Of a stretch of 16,035 nt of DNA, positions 6,989-14,865 are shown in pieces. The translations under genes were made by a program, and so were the position numbers. The notes beneath the pieces were generated by a model, which saw only the letters and a list, made by a program, of their open reading frames with translations, was not told where the DNA came from and ran no database searches. The DNA comes from an uncultured Eubacteriales bacterium (GTDB lineage: Bacteria; Bacillota; Clostridia; Oscillospirales; CAG-272): the NCBI GenBank assembly GCA_934447715.1, contig CAKSER010000038.1, forward strand, positions 1-16,035. The letters run 5' to 3'. Within the stretch, counting starts at the first letter, position 1. Every line of letters begins with the position of its first letter.

Positions 6989-7837
6989 ATGTTAATCGAA
7001 AACAAACGTTTTGATGAGGAAAGAGCGCTTTACGGCCTTACAAACGTAAAGGTAAGAGGCTGCCGCTTTGAGGGACCTGCGGACGGCGAATCCGCACTGA
7101 AGGAATGTTCGCTGCTTGAGGCGACCGATTGCTTTTTTGACCTCAGATATCCGTTCTGGCATGTGACCGGAGCGGTTATTGACAAATGCAACATGACAGA
7201 AAACTGCCGTGCTGCGCTTTGGTACGATGAAAATATAGAGATAAGATCGAGCACCATTCACGGAATCAAGGCCTTAAGAGAATGCCGTGATATTAAAATC
7301 GACGACTGCGACATTATTTCTCCGGAATTTCTCTGGAGATGCAGTGACGTTGAAATTTTAAAATCGCAGATTACATCCGAGTATCCGTTCTTTGAGTCTA
7401 AGAACCTCAGTATGAAGGAGATCAAGCTGAAGGGTAAGTACTCGTTTCAGTATGTCGAAAATGCGACAATTACCGATTCCGTTCTTGATACAAAGGACGC
7501 CTTCTGGCATTCGAAAAACGTAACTGTGAAGAACTGCCTTGTAAAGGGAGAATATCTCGGCTGGTATTCGGAAAATCTGAAGCTGATCGACTGCATAATC
7601 ATCGGCACACAGCCGCTTTGCTACTGCAAGGGACTTGTTCTTGAAAACTGCACGACAGAGGATACCGATCTTTCGTTTGAATACAGCGAGGTAAATGCCA
7701 CGGTCAAGGGAAAAATCGAAAGCATTAAAAATCCGGTGCGCGGATATATAAAGGCAGACGAAATCGGAGAGATTATTTTCGATTCTCCGAGGGTAGATGA
7801 AAACAATACCGTAATCGAAATCGGAAAGCACCGCTGA
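6989..7837 (+). CDS. DUF3737 family right-handed beta-helix protein
   Basis: A 282-residue protein of the DUF3737 family, function unknown. From about residue 78 to 235 it is built of nine consecutive rungs with an exact 19-residue period, each reading roughly aromatic-(Y/H)-S-x-N-hydrophobic-x-(I/V)-x-(D/N)-C-x-(I/V). Aligned positions are Y79, E98, R117, E136, Y155, H174, Y193, Y212 and E231, with tryptophans at W57, W78, W116, W173 and W192 forming a ladder. This is the hallmark of a parallel beta-helix (pectate-lyase-like or pentapeptide-like solenoid). There is no signal peptide, so it is probably cytoplasmic. GGAAAG lies 11 nt before the ATG. It follows glnN and precedes a terminator. 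Some family members are annotated as hydrolases, but no catalytic motif can be pointed to here. Confidence 0.85.
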   Translation: MLIENKRFDEERALYGLTNVKVRGCRFEGPADGESALKECSLLEATDCFFDLRYPFWHVTGAVIDKCNMTENCRAALWYDENIEIRSSTIHGIKALRECRDIKIDDCDIISPEFLWRCSDVEILKSQITSEYPFFESKNLSMKEIKLKGKYSFQYVENATITDSVLDTKDAFWHSKNVTVKNCLVKGEYLGWYSENLKLIDCIIIGTQPLCYCKGLVLENCTTEDTDLSFEYSEVNATVKGKIESIKNPVRGYIKADEIGEIIFDSPRVDENNTVIEIGKHR

Positions 7838-7849
7838 AAAATAAAATTG

Positions 7850-7892
7850 CAAGCCGCACTTTCAGGAAAATGAAGGCGGCTTTTGCTTTTTC
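7850..7892 (+). terminator. Rho-independent terminator after the DUF3737 gene
   Basis: AGCCGC (7852-7857) pairs with GCGGCT (7876-7881), with further pairing of CTT/AAG inside, and is followed by TTTGCTTTTTC. It ends the glnN/DUF3737 unit. Confidence 0.75.
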
Positions 7893-7950
7893 TTGGCTTT
7901 GATAATATGTATAAATTTCTCGTTTTAAGCCGAATTTTGTTTTCGGGATG

Positions 7951-7980
7951 TTGACATATATGCGTAAAACATGGTATAAT
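7951..7980 (+). promoter_or_regulatory. Sigma-A promoter of the DUF1846-ymdB-amidohydrolase-helicase run
   Basis: Consensus TTGACA (7951-7956) and TATAAT (7975-7980) have an 18-nt spacer. It is the only clear promoter before the next four plus-strand genes. Confidence 0.85.
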
Positions 7981-8018
7981 TTCTTGTTATTTGTTAAAAA
8001 TGGGAGAGTGTTATCTTT

Positions 8019-9509
8019 ATGAAGGACATAGGCTTTGATAATGACCTGTATATTCGAAAGCAATCCGAGGAGATCGGAAAAAGAATAAACGAATTCGGAG
8101 GCAAGCTGTATCTCGAATTCGGCGGAAAGCTGTTTGACGATTATCATGCATCGCGCGTGCTGCCCGGCTTTGTCCCGGATACCAAGGTCAGAATGCTGAT
8201 GAATATTGCCGACAGGGTCGAAATTGTAATTGTAATCAGCGCAAAGGACATTGATAACGGAAAAACAAGAAGAGACATCGGAATTACATACGACAGCGAT
8301 GTTTTAAGGCTTATTGACTCCTTCAGGGAGATCGGACTTTATGTCGGTTCTGTTGTTATAACGCGTTACGACGGTCAGAAATCTGCCATTGCCTTTAAGC
8401 AGAAGCTCGAGGCTCTCGGTATGAAGGTCTTTTTGCACTATCCCATAGAAGGCTATCCTGTCGACTTGAAGAAGGTATGCAGTGAGGACGGCTTCGGCAA
8501 AAACGAGTATATCAAAACAACAAAGCCTCTTGTAGTCGTTACGGCTCCGGGTCCCGGAAGCGGAAAGATGGCAACCTGTCTTTCTCAGCTCTACCACGAG
8601 AATATCAGAGGAATCAAGGCAGGCTATGCCAAGTTCGAGACCTTCCCGATCTGGAATATTCCGCTTAAGCACCCGACAAACCTTGCATATGAGGCGGCAA
8701 CAGCCGACCTTGACGATGTCAATATGATCGATCCCTACCACCTTGAGGCGTACGGAAAGATTGCTGTAAACTATAACAGGGATGTTGAAAGCTTCCCGGT
8801 TCTGCGCGAGATGTTTAAGAAGATCTACGGAAGCAGTCCGTACAAATCCCCGACGGATATGGGCGTCAACATGGCAGGCTTCTGCATAAGCAACGACGAG
8901 GTTGTAAAAAAGGCATCGAACGATGAAATAATCAGAAGATACTTTGCCGCAAAGTGCGATGCAAAAAGCAACGGTAAGACAGAGTCGAGCGCGGTAACAA
9001 AGATCGAAATGCTGATGAATCAGGCCGGAATATCGGTAGATGACAGAACGGTTGTAAAGGCAGCTCTTGAAAAATCCGCAGAAACAGGCGACAAGCCGGC
9101 GATTGCAATCAAACTTCACGACGGAAGAATCGTAACCGGAAAAACTTCGAATCTTCTCGGCCCGTCTGCTGCAGCGCTTTTGAATGCAATAAAAACCCTT
9201 GCGGATTTCGGAAAAGAGGTCGACCTTATCGAGCCGGAGATTATCGAGCCGATTCAGAAGCTTAAAACCGGAGTTTTGGGAAATCACAACCCGAGACTGC
9301 ATTCGGACGAGATCCTGATTGCGCTTTCCATCTGCGCTGTCGACAGCGAAATTGCAAGAAAGGCGCTTGACAAGATATCCGAGCTGCGCGGCTGCGATGC
9401 TCACTCGACTGTAATACTTCCGCAGACGGATGAAAATATCTTTAAAAAGCTCGGAGTTCACATGACCTGCGAGCCCCAGTATGCAACAAGAAAGCTGTAT
9501 CACAAATAA
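8019..9509 (+). CDS. DUF1846 (UPF0371) family protein
   Basis: A 496-residue soluble protein matching the full length of the DUF1846/UPF0371 family, which is widespread in Firmicutes and has no firmly established function. It opens with the typical GFDNDLYI stretch and carries EFGGKLFDDYHASRVLPGF at about 33-51. The APGPGSGKM motif at 176-184 resembles a phosphate-binding P-loop, suggesting nucleotide binding. DPYHLEAYG lies at 238-246. GGGAGAG lies about 10 nt before the ATG. It is the promoter-proximal gene of a four-gene run, 72 nt ahead of ymdB. Family identity is confident; biochemical role is not. Confidence 0.9.
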   Translation: MKDIGFDNDLYIRKQSEEIGKRINEFGGKLYLEFGGKLFDDYHASRVLPGFVPDTKVRMLMNIADRVEIVIVISAKDIDNGKTRRDIGITYDSDVLRLIDSFREIGLYVGSVVITRYDGQKSAIAFKQKLEALGMKVFLHYPIEGYPVDLKKVCSEDGFGKNEYIKTTKPLVVVTAPGPGSGKMATCLSQLYHENIRGIKAGYAKFETFPIWNIPLKHPTNLAYEAATADLDDVNMIDPYHLEAYGKIAVNYNRDVESFPVLREMFKKIYGSSPYKSPTDMGVNMAGFCISNDEVVKKASNDEIIRRYFAAKCDAKSNGKTESSAVTKIEMLMNQAGISVDDRTVVKAALEKSAETGDKPAIAIKLHDGRIVTGKTSNLLGPSAAALLNAIKTLADFGKEVDLIEPEIIEPIQKLKTGVLGNHNPRLHSDEILIALSICAVDSEIARKALDKISELRGCDAHSTVILPQTDENIFKKLGVHMTCEPQYATRKLYHK

Positions 9510-9537
9510 AAATACAGTAAAAAGGCAGAAAAGCGAG

Positions 9538-9558
9538 TTTTGCGGTAATGCTGCAAAA
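9538..9558 (+). other. Small hairpin before the ymdB ribosome binding site
   Basis: TTTTGC (9538-9543) pairs with GCAAAA (9553-9558) around a 9-nt loop, 5 nt upstream of GGAGG (9563-9567). It could affect mRNA processing or stability between the first and second genes of the run. It lacks a T-run, so it is not a terminator. Confidence 0.3.
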
Positions 9559-9581
9559 TCAGGGAGGCGCACTTAGCTTAT

Positions 9582-10361
9582 ATGAGAAAAATTACGGTTC
9601 TTGCTATCGGAGATGTTGTAGGTAATGAGGCTGTGAAATATGTACAGAAGCATCTTTCCGGTATAAAAAAAGAATACAGTGTTGATTTTACCGTGCTGAA
9701 CTGCGAAAATTCCGCTGACAGCAACGGGGTTGAAATTCAGGGAGCTGAGGCGCTTTTTTCGGCAGGAGCCGATGTTCTTACATCCGGAAATCATATCTGG
9801 AAGCGCCATCAGATTCAGGACTATCTTGACGACAACAAAAACATTCTCCGCCCGGCAAACTATCCGCCGGAGGCTCCCGGAATGGGGCATACTATCTGTG
9901 AGGTGAACGGAATACGGATTCTTGTGATGAATCTGCTTGGAACCGTCTATCTTGATCCGCTTGCGTGCCCGTTTATGACTGCCGAGAAAATTTTGAGCCG
10001 CGAAAACGGCAGGTATGATCTTTCGATCCTCGATTTTCATGCGGAGGCGACATCCGAAAAGCTCGCAATGGCATATGAATTTGACGGAAGAATCAACGTA
10101 ATTTTCGGAACGCACACACATGTTCAGACAGCGGACGAAAGAATCATGCCGAAGGGAACAGGCTATATCACCGATATCGGAATGACAGGTCCCGATAATT
10201 CGGTGCTCGGTGTCTGCCCGGAGCTGATAATAAAAAAGCTGAAAACACATATGCCGGTGAAATTTGAGCTTGCAAAGGGAGACATTTCTCTTTGCGGCGC
10301 CGTGTTTGAAATCGACGCGGACAGCAAAAGAGTTATTTCGGTACAGCGGATCAAAAAATAA
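9582..10361 (+). CDS. ymdB: YmdB-type metallophosphoesterase
   Basis: A 259-residue cytoplasmic dinuclear-metal phosphodiesterase of the YmdB family. In Bacillus subtilis YmdB hydrolyses 2',3'-cyclic nucleotides and affects RNA turnover, biofilm and motility decisions. All expected metal ligands are present in order: D11 (IGDVVG), E42 and N43 (NCENS), N70 and H71 (SGNHIW), H153 (DFHAE), H178 and H180 (GTHTH). GMTGP also appears near 195-200. GGGAGG lies about 14 nt before the ATG, rather far, but no other start fits because the GD motif begins at residue 10. In Bacillus the gene follows rny (RNase Y); here it lies between a DUF1846 gene and an amidohydrolase. It may also be described as a TIGR00282 family protein. 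Confidence 0.93.
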   Translation: MRKITVLAIGDVVGNEAVKYVQKHLSGIKKEYSVDFTVLNCENSADSNGVEIQGAEALFSAGADVLTSGNHIWKRHQIQDYLDDNKNILRPANYPPEAPGMGHTICEVNGIRILVMNLLGTVYLDPLACPFMTAEKILSRENGRYDLSILDFHAEATSEKLAMAYEFDGRINVIFGTHTHVQTADERIMPKGTGYITDIGMTGPDNSVLGVCPELIIKKLKTHMPVKFELAKGDISLCGAVFEIDADSKRVISVQRIKK

Positions 10362-10397
10362 GGGTGAGCGGATTTTTGGTACAGGAGAGAAAATAAA

Positions 10398-11201
10398 ATG
10401 ATAATCGATTTTCATACGCACTGCTTTCCGCCGAAAATAGTAGAAAAGGCGGTTGGAAGGCTTACTCACACCGGAGAGATCAAGCCTTACGCAGACGGAA
10501 CCGCAGAGGGCAGTGTCGCTCTTATGGATGACTGCAAAATCGATCTTTCGGTGGTGTGCAATATTGCAACAAACGCACATCAGCAGAAAAGCGTCAACGA
10601 CTTTGCAATCTATACAAACAATACAAACAAGAGGCTTATTGCGCTCGGCTCGATAAATCCGGATCAGACCGAGGATGAAATAAAAAACGAGCTTTTGCGC
10701 ATAAAGGCTGCCGGAATAAAGGGGATAAAGATCCATCCGGACTACATAGGGCACGATATCGACGAAAAGTGCTTTGAGCCGATCTTCGGATATTGCTGTG
10801 AGCTTGACATGTTTGTCGTAACCCACGCCGGCTGGGATTTTATTTCGCCGGAGCACATCCATGCAAGCCCCGAAAGGATTGAAAGGGTCATAACCGCTTT
10901 CCCGTCGCTCAAGCTGATTGCAGCTCACATGGGCGGAAACCGGATGTGGGATGAGGTCGAAAAGCACCTTATAGGGAAGCATGTATATATCGACACTGCG
11001 CTCTCATTTGCATACGGTCTTGACAAAGCACAGGCAAAGCGGATGTACGAAAATCATTTTCCAGACATGATCCTGTTCGGCTCCGACAGCCCGTGGGCAA
11101 ATCCGAAAACCGAGCTTGATTATGTTATGAGTCTTGACATTTCGGATGATTTTAAGAAAAAGGTGACATGCGAAAACGCCAAGGCGCTTCTTTGCATGTG
11201 A
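10398..11201 (+). CDS. Amidohydrolase family 2 metal-dependent hydrolase
   Basis: A 267-residue cytoplasmic TIM-barrel hydrolase of the amidohydrolase-2 type. The metal-binding pattern is complete: DFHTH (H6, H8), KIHPD (H113), THAGWD (H143), AHMGG (H177) and FGSDSPW (D230). This superfamily branch contains decarboxylases and hydrolases of aromatic and cyclic compounds as well as many proteins of unknown substrate, so the reaction cannot be named. AGGAGAG precedes the ATG by about 9 nt. It starts 36 nt after ymdB and ends 30 nt before the helicase gene, clearly in the same transcription unit. Confidence 0.88.
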   Translation: MIIDFHTHCFPPKIVEKAVGRLTHTGEIKPYADGTAEGSVALMDDCKIDLSVVCNIATNAHQQKSVNDFAIYTNNTNKRLIALGSINPDQTEDEIKNELLRIKAAGIKGIKIHPDYIGHDIDEKCFEPIFGYCCELDMFVVTHAGWDFISPEHIHASPERIERVITAFPSLKLIAAHMGGNRMWDEVEKHLIGKHVYIDTALSFAYGLDKAQAKRMYENHFPDMILFGSDSPWANPKTELDYVMSLDISDDFKKKVTCENAKALLCM

Positions 11202-11231
11202 CAAAAAAATAAAAACAGAAAGGACACCGGT

Positions 11232-13574
11232 ATGAGCAGCATTTTTTATCGGTATGCCCCGTTTATACGGGAATACATCTATAAAAGCGGATGGAATGAT
11301 CTCAGGGGAATCCAGGTCAAGGCTTCCGAGCTTATATTTGACACCGACCGGAATGTTCTTATATCATCATCGACCGCTTCCGGAAAAACAGAAGCGGCCT
11401 TTTTTCCTATTCTTACGGTTCTGTCGGAAAAAAAGCCGAGGTCGTTCGGAGTTCTCTATATTGCTCCGTTAAAGAGCCTGATCAACGATCAGTATTCGAG
11501 AATGGAGAAGCTGCTCGACATGAGTGGAATTCCGGTTTTCCACTGGCACGGCGACGTTGCCGCATCCAAGAAAATCAAGGCGCTGTCAGAGCCCGGCGGA
11601 ATACTTCAGATTACGCCGGAATCGTTTGAAAGCATGCTGATCAACCGTCCGAATGATATTGTAAGGCTTTTTTCGGATTTGCAGTTCGTAATCCTTGACG
11701 AAATCCATACGCTTACGGGCTCCGACAGGGGAAACCAGATAATCTGTCAGCTTTCAAGGCTCCAGAGACTGATCGGACACTGCCCGAGAAGGATCGGACT
11801 GTCGGCTACTATCGGAGATATTGAAACGGCGGCAAATTGGCTCGGCGCAGGAACAGACCGTCCTACCGAGACGATAAACGTGACAACCGGCAAGCCGACG
11901 TGGAAGCTCGGAATGGAGCATTTTTATATACAGAATCCGCTTATAGATCAGGGAGAGGACGATCCGTATAAGGTGTCGGGGCTGACCGGCGAAAATGACG
12001 GCATGAACGGCGAGATCGATGAGAGCGGCGAGGACGGCGGCAGTGGCAATAGCAGCAACGGCGGCAGAAACGATGCCGATGATGACAATAGTGCAAAAAC
12101 CGCGATGCTTGACCCCGGATATGAATATGTCTACAGCTGCACCAAAAACAAAAAGTGCATCATCTTTTCAAATTCAAGAGAAGAAACCGAATATGTAACG
12201 GCAACTCTGCGGCAGATCGCCGACAAAAGAGGAGAACCGGATGTGTTCATGATACATCACGGCAATCTTTCCGCCTCGATCCGTGAGGAGGCAGAGCTTA
12301 AAATGAAGGATGACGAGCTTAAGACCGTCACATGTGCTACGGTCACGCTTGAGCTCGGAATTGATATCGGCAAGCTTGAAAGGGTAGTGCAGATGGGCTC
12401 GCCGAACACCGTTTCAAGCATGCTTCAGCGGCTCGGAAGGTCGGGGCGCAGAGGTAACCCTCCGGAGCTTATGATGGTTTTCAGAGAGGAAAATCCGCTT
12501 CCGAACACGCCGCTTCCGCAGCTTATTCCGTGGGAGCTGCTCAAGGCGATCGCAATCGTTCAGCTTTATCTTGAGGAAAGGTTCATCGAGCCGCCATACA
12601 CTAAAAAGATGCCCTTAAGTCTTCTTTTCCAGCAGACGTTAAGTGTTCTTTTGTCAAGCGGAGAGCTTTCGCCGCGGCAGCTTGCTCAAAGGGTTCTCAC
12701 CCTTCCTCCGTTTTACGAGGTGCCTGCGGAGGATTACAAGGCGCTTTTACAGTCAATGGTAAAGGATGACTATCTTGAGCTTACAGAGGAAAAGGGTCTT
12801 ATTGTCGGGCTCAAGGGAGAAAGGCTTTCATCGAGCTTCAAGTTCTATGCGGTTTTCAAGGATTCCGAGGACTTTAATGTAAGAAGCGGATCGGATGAGA
12901 TCGGAACGATCACATCTCCGCCCCCCGTAGGAGACCGTTTTGCCCTTGCCGGAAAGGTATGGCAGGTTGACGAGCTTGACATTAAAAGAAAGCTTATTTA
13001 TGTTCATCAGGTCAAGGGAAAGATGGAGATTGCGTGGCCGGGAGAGTATGGTGAGGTTCACACCAGAATCCTTGAGAAGATGAAGGAGATCCTTTTGTCC
13101 GACTGCGACTATCCGTATCTCAAGCCGAACGCCAAAAAGAGGCTTGAGGTTGCAAGAAGCGTTGCAAGGCACACCGGAATGCTCGAAAGATCGATCGTTT
13201 CGCTCGGGGGCTACACCTACTGCTTTTTCCCGTGGCTCGGAACAAAGTCGTTTCGGACGTTAAGGAAATACCTTGTAAAGAATGCCGCAAAATACAGACT
13301 GAGCGGAATGGAATTTGACGGCTGCTATTATATGACCTTCAAGCTGGAGGGCGTAAGCGACAGCGAGCTGATAAAGGGAATGTGCGAAAGCATACAAAAC
13401 GAGGGAATCGACTGTGCATCTCTTGTGTCGGCTTCGGAAGCGCCGGTGTTCGAAAAATACGACGACCGCATACCTCCCGAGCTCTTAAGAAAGGCATATA
13501 TCAAGGACAGATTAAGAACCGACGAGATTTACCGCAGGATAAATGAAATCCTTGAGGAGTACAAGGACAAATAG
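11232..13574 (+). CDS. Lhr-like superfamily 2 DEAD/DEAH-box helicase
   Basis: A 780-residue ATP-dependent helicase of the Lhr-core type. RecA1 holds Walker A SSTASGKT (46-53), motif Ia APLKSL (79-84), TPE (128-130), Walker B DEIH (156-159) and SAT (191-193). RecA2 holds FSNSREETE (312-320), TLELGIDIG (372-380) and motif VI QRLGRSGRRG (399-408). Winged-helix and Lhr-associated C-terminal domains occupy about 420-780, including the SPPPVGDRFALAGKVWQV region. AAAGGA lies 7 nt before the ATG. An acidic, Gly/Asn/Ser-rich low-complexity stretch (about 240-293) is inserted between the RecA domains and uses almost only GGC for Gly, while the rest favours GGA. Lhr proteins act in DNA repair or RNA/DNA hybrid unwinding; the exact substrate here is unknown. 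Last gene of its run. Confidence 0.92.
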   Translation: MSSIFYRYAPFIREYIYKSGWNDLRGIQVKASELIFDTDRNVLISSSTASGKTEAAFFPILTVLSEKKPRSFGVLYIAPLKSLINDQYSRMEKLLDMSGIPVFHWHGDVAASKKIKALSEPGGILQITPESFESMLINRPNDIVRLFSDLQFVILDEIHTLTGSDRGNQIICQLSRLQRLIGHCPRRIGLSATIGDIETAANWLGAGTDRPTETINVTTGKPTWKLGMEHFYIQNPLIDQGEDDPYKVSGLTGENDGMNGEIDESGEDGGSGNSSNGGRNDADDDNSAKTAMLDPGYEYVYSCTKNKKCIIFSNSREETEYVTATLRQIADKRGEPDVFMIHHGNLSASIREEAELKMKDDELKTVTCATVTLELGIDIGKLERVVQMGSPNTVSSMLQRLGRSGRRGNPPELMMVFREENPLPNTPLPQLIPWELLKAIAIVQLYLEERFIEPPYTKKMPLSLLFQQTLSVLLSSGELSPRQLAQRVLTLPPFYEVPAEDYKALLQSMVKDDYLELTEEKGLIVGLKGERLSSSFKFYAVFKDSEDFNVRSGSDEIGTITSPPPVGDRFALAGKVWQVDELDIKRKLIYVHQVKGKMEIAWPGEYGEVHTRILEKMKEILLSDCDYPYLKPNAKKRLEVARSVARHTGMLERSIVSLGGYTYCFFPWLGTKSFRTLRKYLVKNAAKYRLSGMEFDGCYYMTFKLEGVSDSELIKGMCESIQNEGIDCASLVSASEAPVFEKYDDRIPPELLRKAYIKDRLRTDEIYRRINEILEEYKDK

Positions 13575-13592
13575 TATAATCAAGGAAAAATA

Positions 13593-13680
13593 AAGACAAA
13601 TTAAAAAGCCGATCGGAGATGTGAAATGCATGGGAGCATGTCACAGCAGTGCCATCCGATCGGCTTTTTATTTGTGTCTT
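13593..13680. terminator. Large bidirectional terminator, 88-nt inverted repeat
   Basis: A perfect 15-bp stem (13603-13617 with 13655-13669, AAAAAGCCGATCGGA) gives a T-run on either strand. It lies between the plus-strand helicase gene and the minus-strand DUF3048 gene. The stem extends outward through AAAT/ATTT and AAGAC/GTCTT (13593-13601 with 13670-13680, small bulges). The loop contains its own hairpin, TGTGA-A-ATGC with GCAT-G-TCACA (13620-13645). This is larger and more structured than an ordinary convergent terminator. Confidence 0.85.
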
Positions 13681-13685
13681 AAGGG

Positions 13686-14831
13686 TCAGCTTATTTTTAC
13701 TCTGCTGAATATTTCGTTACTTACGATATTAAAAAAGGTTTTCCCGTCCTTCAGTACAACTTCGTCTCCGTTTCGGTGCAGAAGAACCAGTCTTGAGTCT
13801 TCCGATTCCTTTTTCCATGTGATTTTTTCATATGAGCCGTCAATAAACAGCATGCCCTCTCCGGTTCCGGTCAGCTTTATATTCGTGTGGTTTTCGCTGT
13901 CGTTTGCCGGGGTGTGGGTGCAGGAAAGGATTACTACATTGTCAAATTCGAGCTGCTTGCCGCTTTCGGCATCGATATGCGGCTTTTTGTTGTACTGAAA
14001 GCGCAGATATCTTTTTGATGAATTATCATATGTATAGTCAATGCGGTTGCTGTTTGAATAGTAAAAGGATATATTTTCTGCGCCTCCGTCCGGCATCAGC
14101 TCTCCGGTTTTTGAATATTCCTGCTGCTGTACGCTCGTTTCTAGGCGGAATTTCAGATAGCTGATCCCGGCAAGCAGCTTTTCGCCGCTTGTGACCATTG
14201 TGTGCTCAAACGCCATGCTTTCAAGGCGGCTCTGATCGCGGTAGAAGGTGTCGGGAGGCAGCAGACCGTTAACTCCGTCAAGAGTGTCGAGCTTGAGTTT
14301 TTCGATCATGTCATATGCCGAGCTGCTTGCCCCGGCGTGGGCGATGATTGCGTCATGACCTGCCGAAAGCTCTAAAAAGCAGTCTCTTGCGGATCTTATC
14401 GAGCCGATTTTTCCGATTCCTTCAAGAGAGGAAAGGTCGGGAAAAACCGCAAGAAGCCTTGTGACAAGCCCTTCGGTCGTGCATTCGTATATCACGCTTG
14501 CCTTAGCCAAGCCGGACTGCGGCAGGCTTTGCTCTATATTGTTTACAACCACAGCCACGGGGCGAAAGGACAGGTAAAAAGGATCGGTGCTTTCCTGCGT
14601 GCCGGTTGTGCTGCTTTGATTTGAGTCGGTTATATCATTCCGATCTGTGCCTTTGTCGGTGCCTGCGGTGTTTGCAACACTTTCGCTTACGTTGTCTGAA
14701 AAATCTTCTTTTCCTGTGCCCTTGCCGTCTTGCGAGCTTTTGTTACAGAAAAAAAAGACCGCACAGACTATCGCTGCAGCCAAGGCTGACAGAATGATTA
14801 ATGTAAGCGGTCTTTTATCATTTTTTTTCAT
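13686..14831 (-). CDS. DUF3048 domain membrane-anchored protein (YerB-like)
   Basis: A 381-residue protein of the DUF3048 family, related to Bacillus YerB, whose function is unclear. Residues 8-28 form an N-terminal membrane anchor. A Ser/Thr/Asp/Gly-rich flexible linker (about 31-85) leads to the extracellular domain. The family signature is clear: RPVAVVVNN (90-98), PQSGLAKASVIYE (104-116), EGLVTRLLAVF (120-130) and IGSIRSARD (142-150). The sequence before C29 (VFFF) is not a lipobox, so it is probably a type II anchored protein and not the lipoprotein form seen in many relatives. AAAGAG lies 8 nt before the ATG. The gene starts 34 nt after the 109-residue gene on the same strand and probably shares its promoter. 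Confidence 0.9.
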   Translation of the reverse strand: MKKNDKRPLTLIILSALAAAIVCAVFFFCNKSSQDGKGTGKEDFSDNVSESVANTAGTDKGTDRNDITDSNQSSTTGTQESTDPFYLSFRPVAVVVNNIEQSLPQSGLAKASVIYECTTEGLVTRLLAVFPDLSSLEGIGKIGSIRSARDCFLELSAGHDAIIAHAGASSSAYDMIEKLKLDTLDGVNGLLPPDTFYRDQSRLESMAFEHTMVTSGEKLLAGISYLKFRLETSVQQQEYSKTGELMPDGGAENISFYYSNSNRIDYTYDNSSKRYLRFQYNKKPHIDAESGKQLEFDNVVILSCTHTPANDSENHTNIKLTGTGEGMLFIDGSYEKITWKKESEDSRLVLLHRNGDEVVLKDGKTFFNIVSNEIFSRVKIS

Positions 14832-14865
14832 TTCGAATACTCTTTGATTCTCCGGTCAAAAAATG

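Noticed and set aside
8304..10982. Two very long minus-strand open frames (422 and 469 codons)
   Set aside because: They lie opposite the DUF1846, ymdB and amidohydrolase genes, whose motifs are intact; the translations are Arg/Cys/Ile-rich without domains, as expected from antisense reading with this codon bias.
11232..13574. Helicase as part of an antiviral defence system
   Set aside because: No nuclease, methyltransferase or other defence gene is adjacent; the motifs and neighbours fit a chromosomal Lhr-type helicase.
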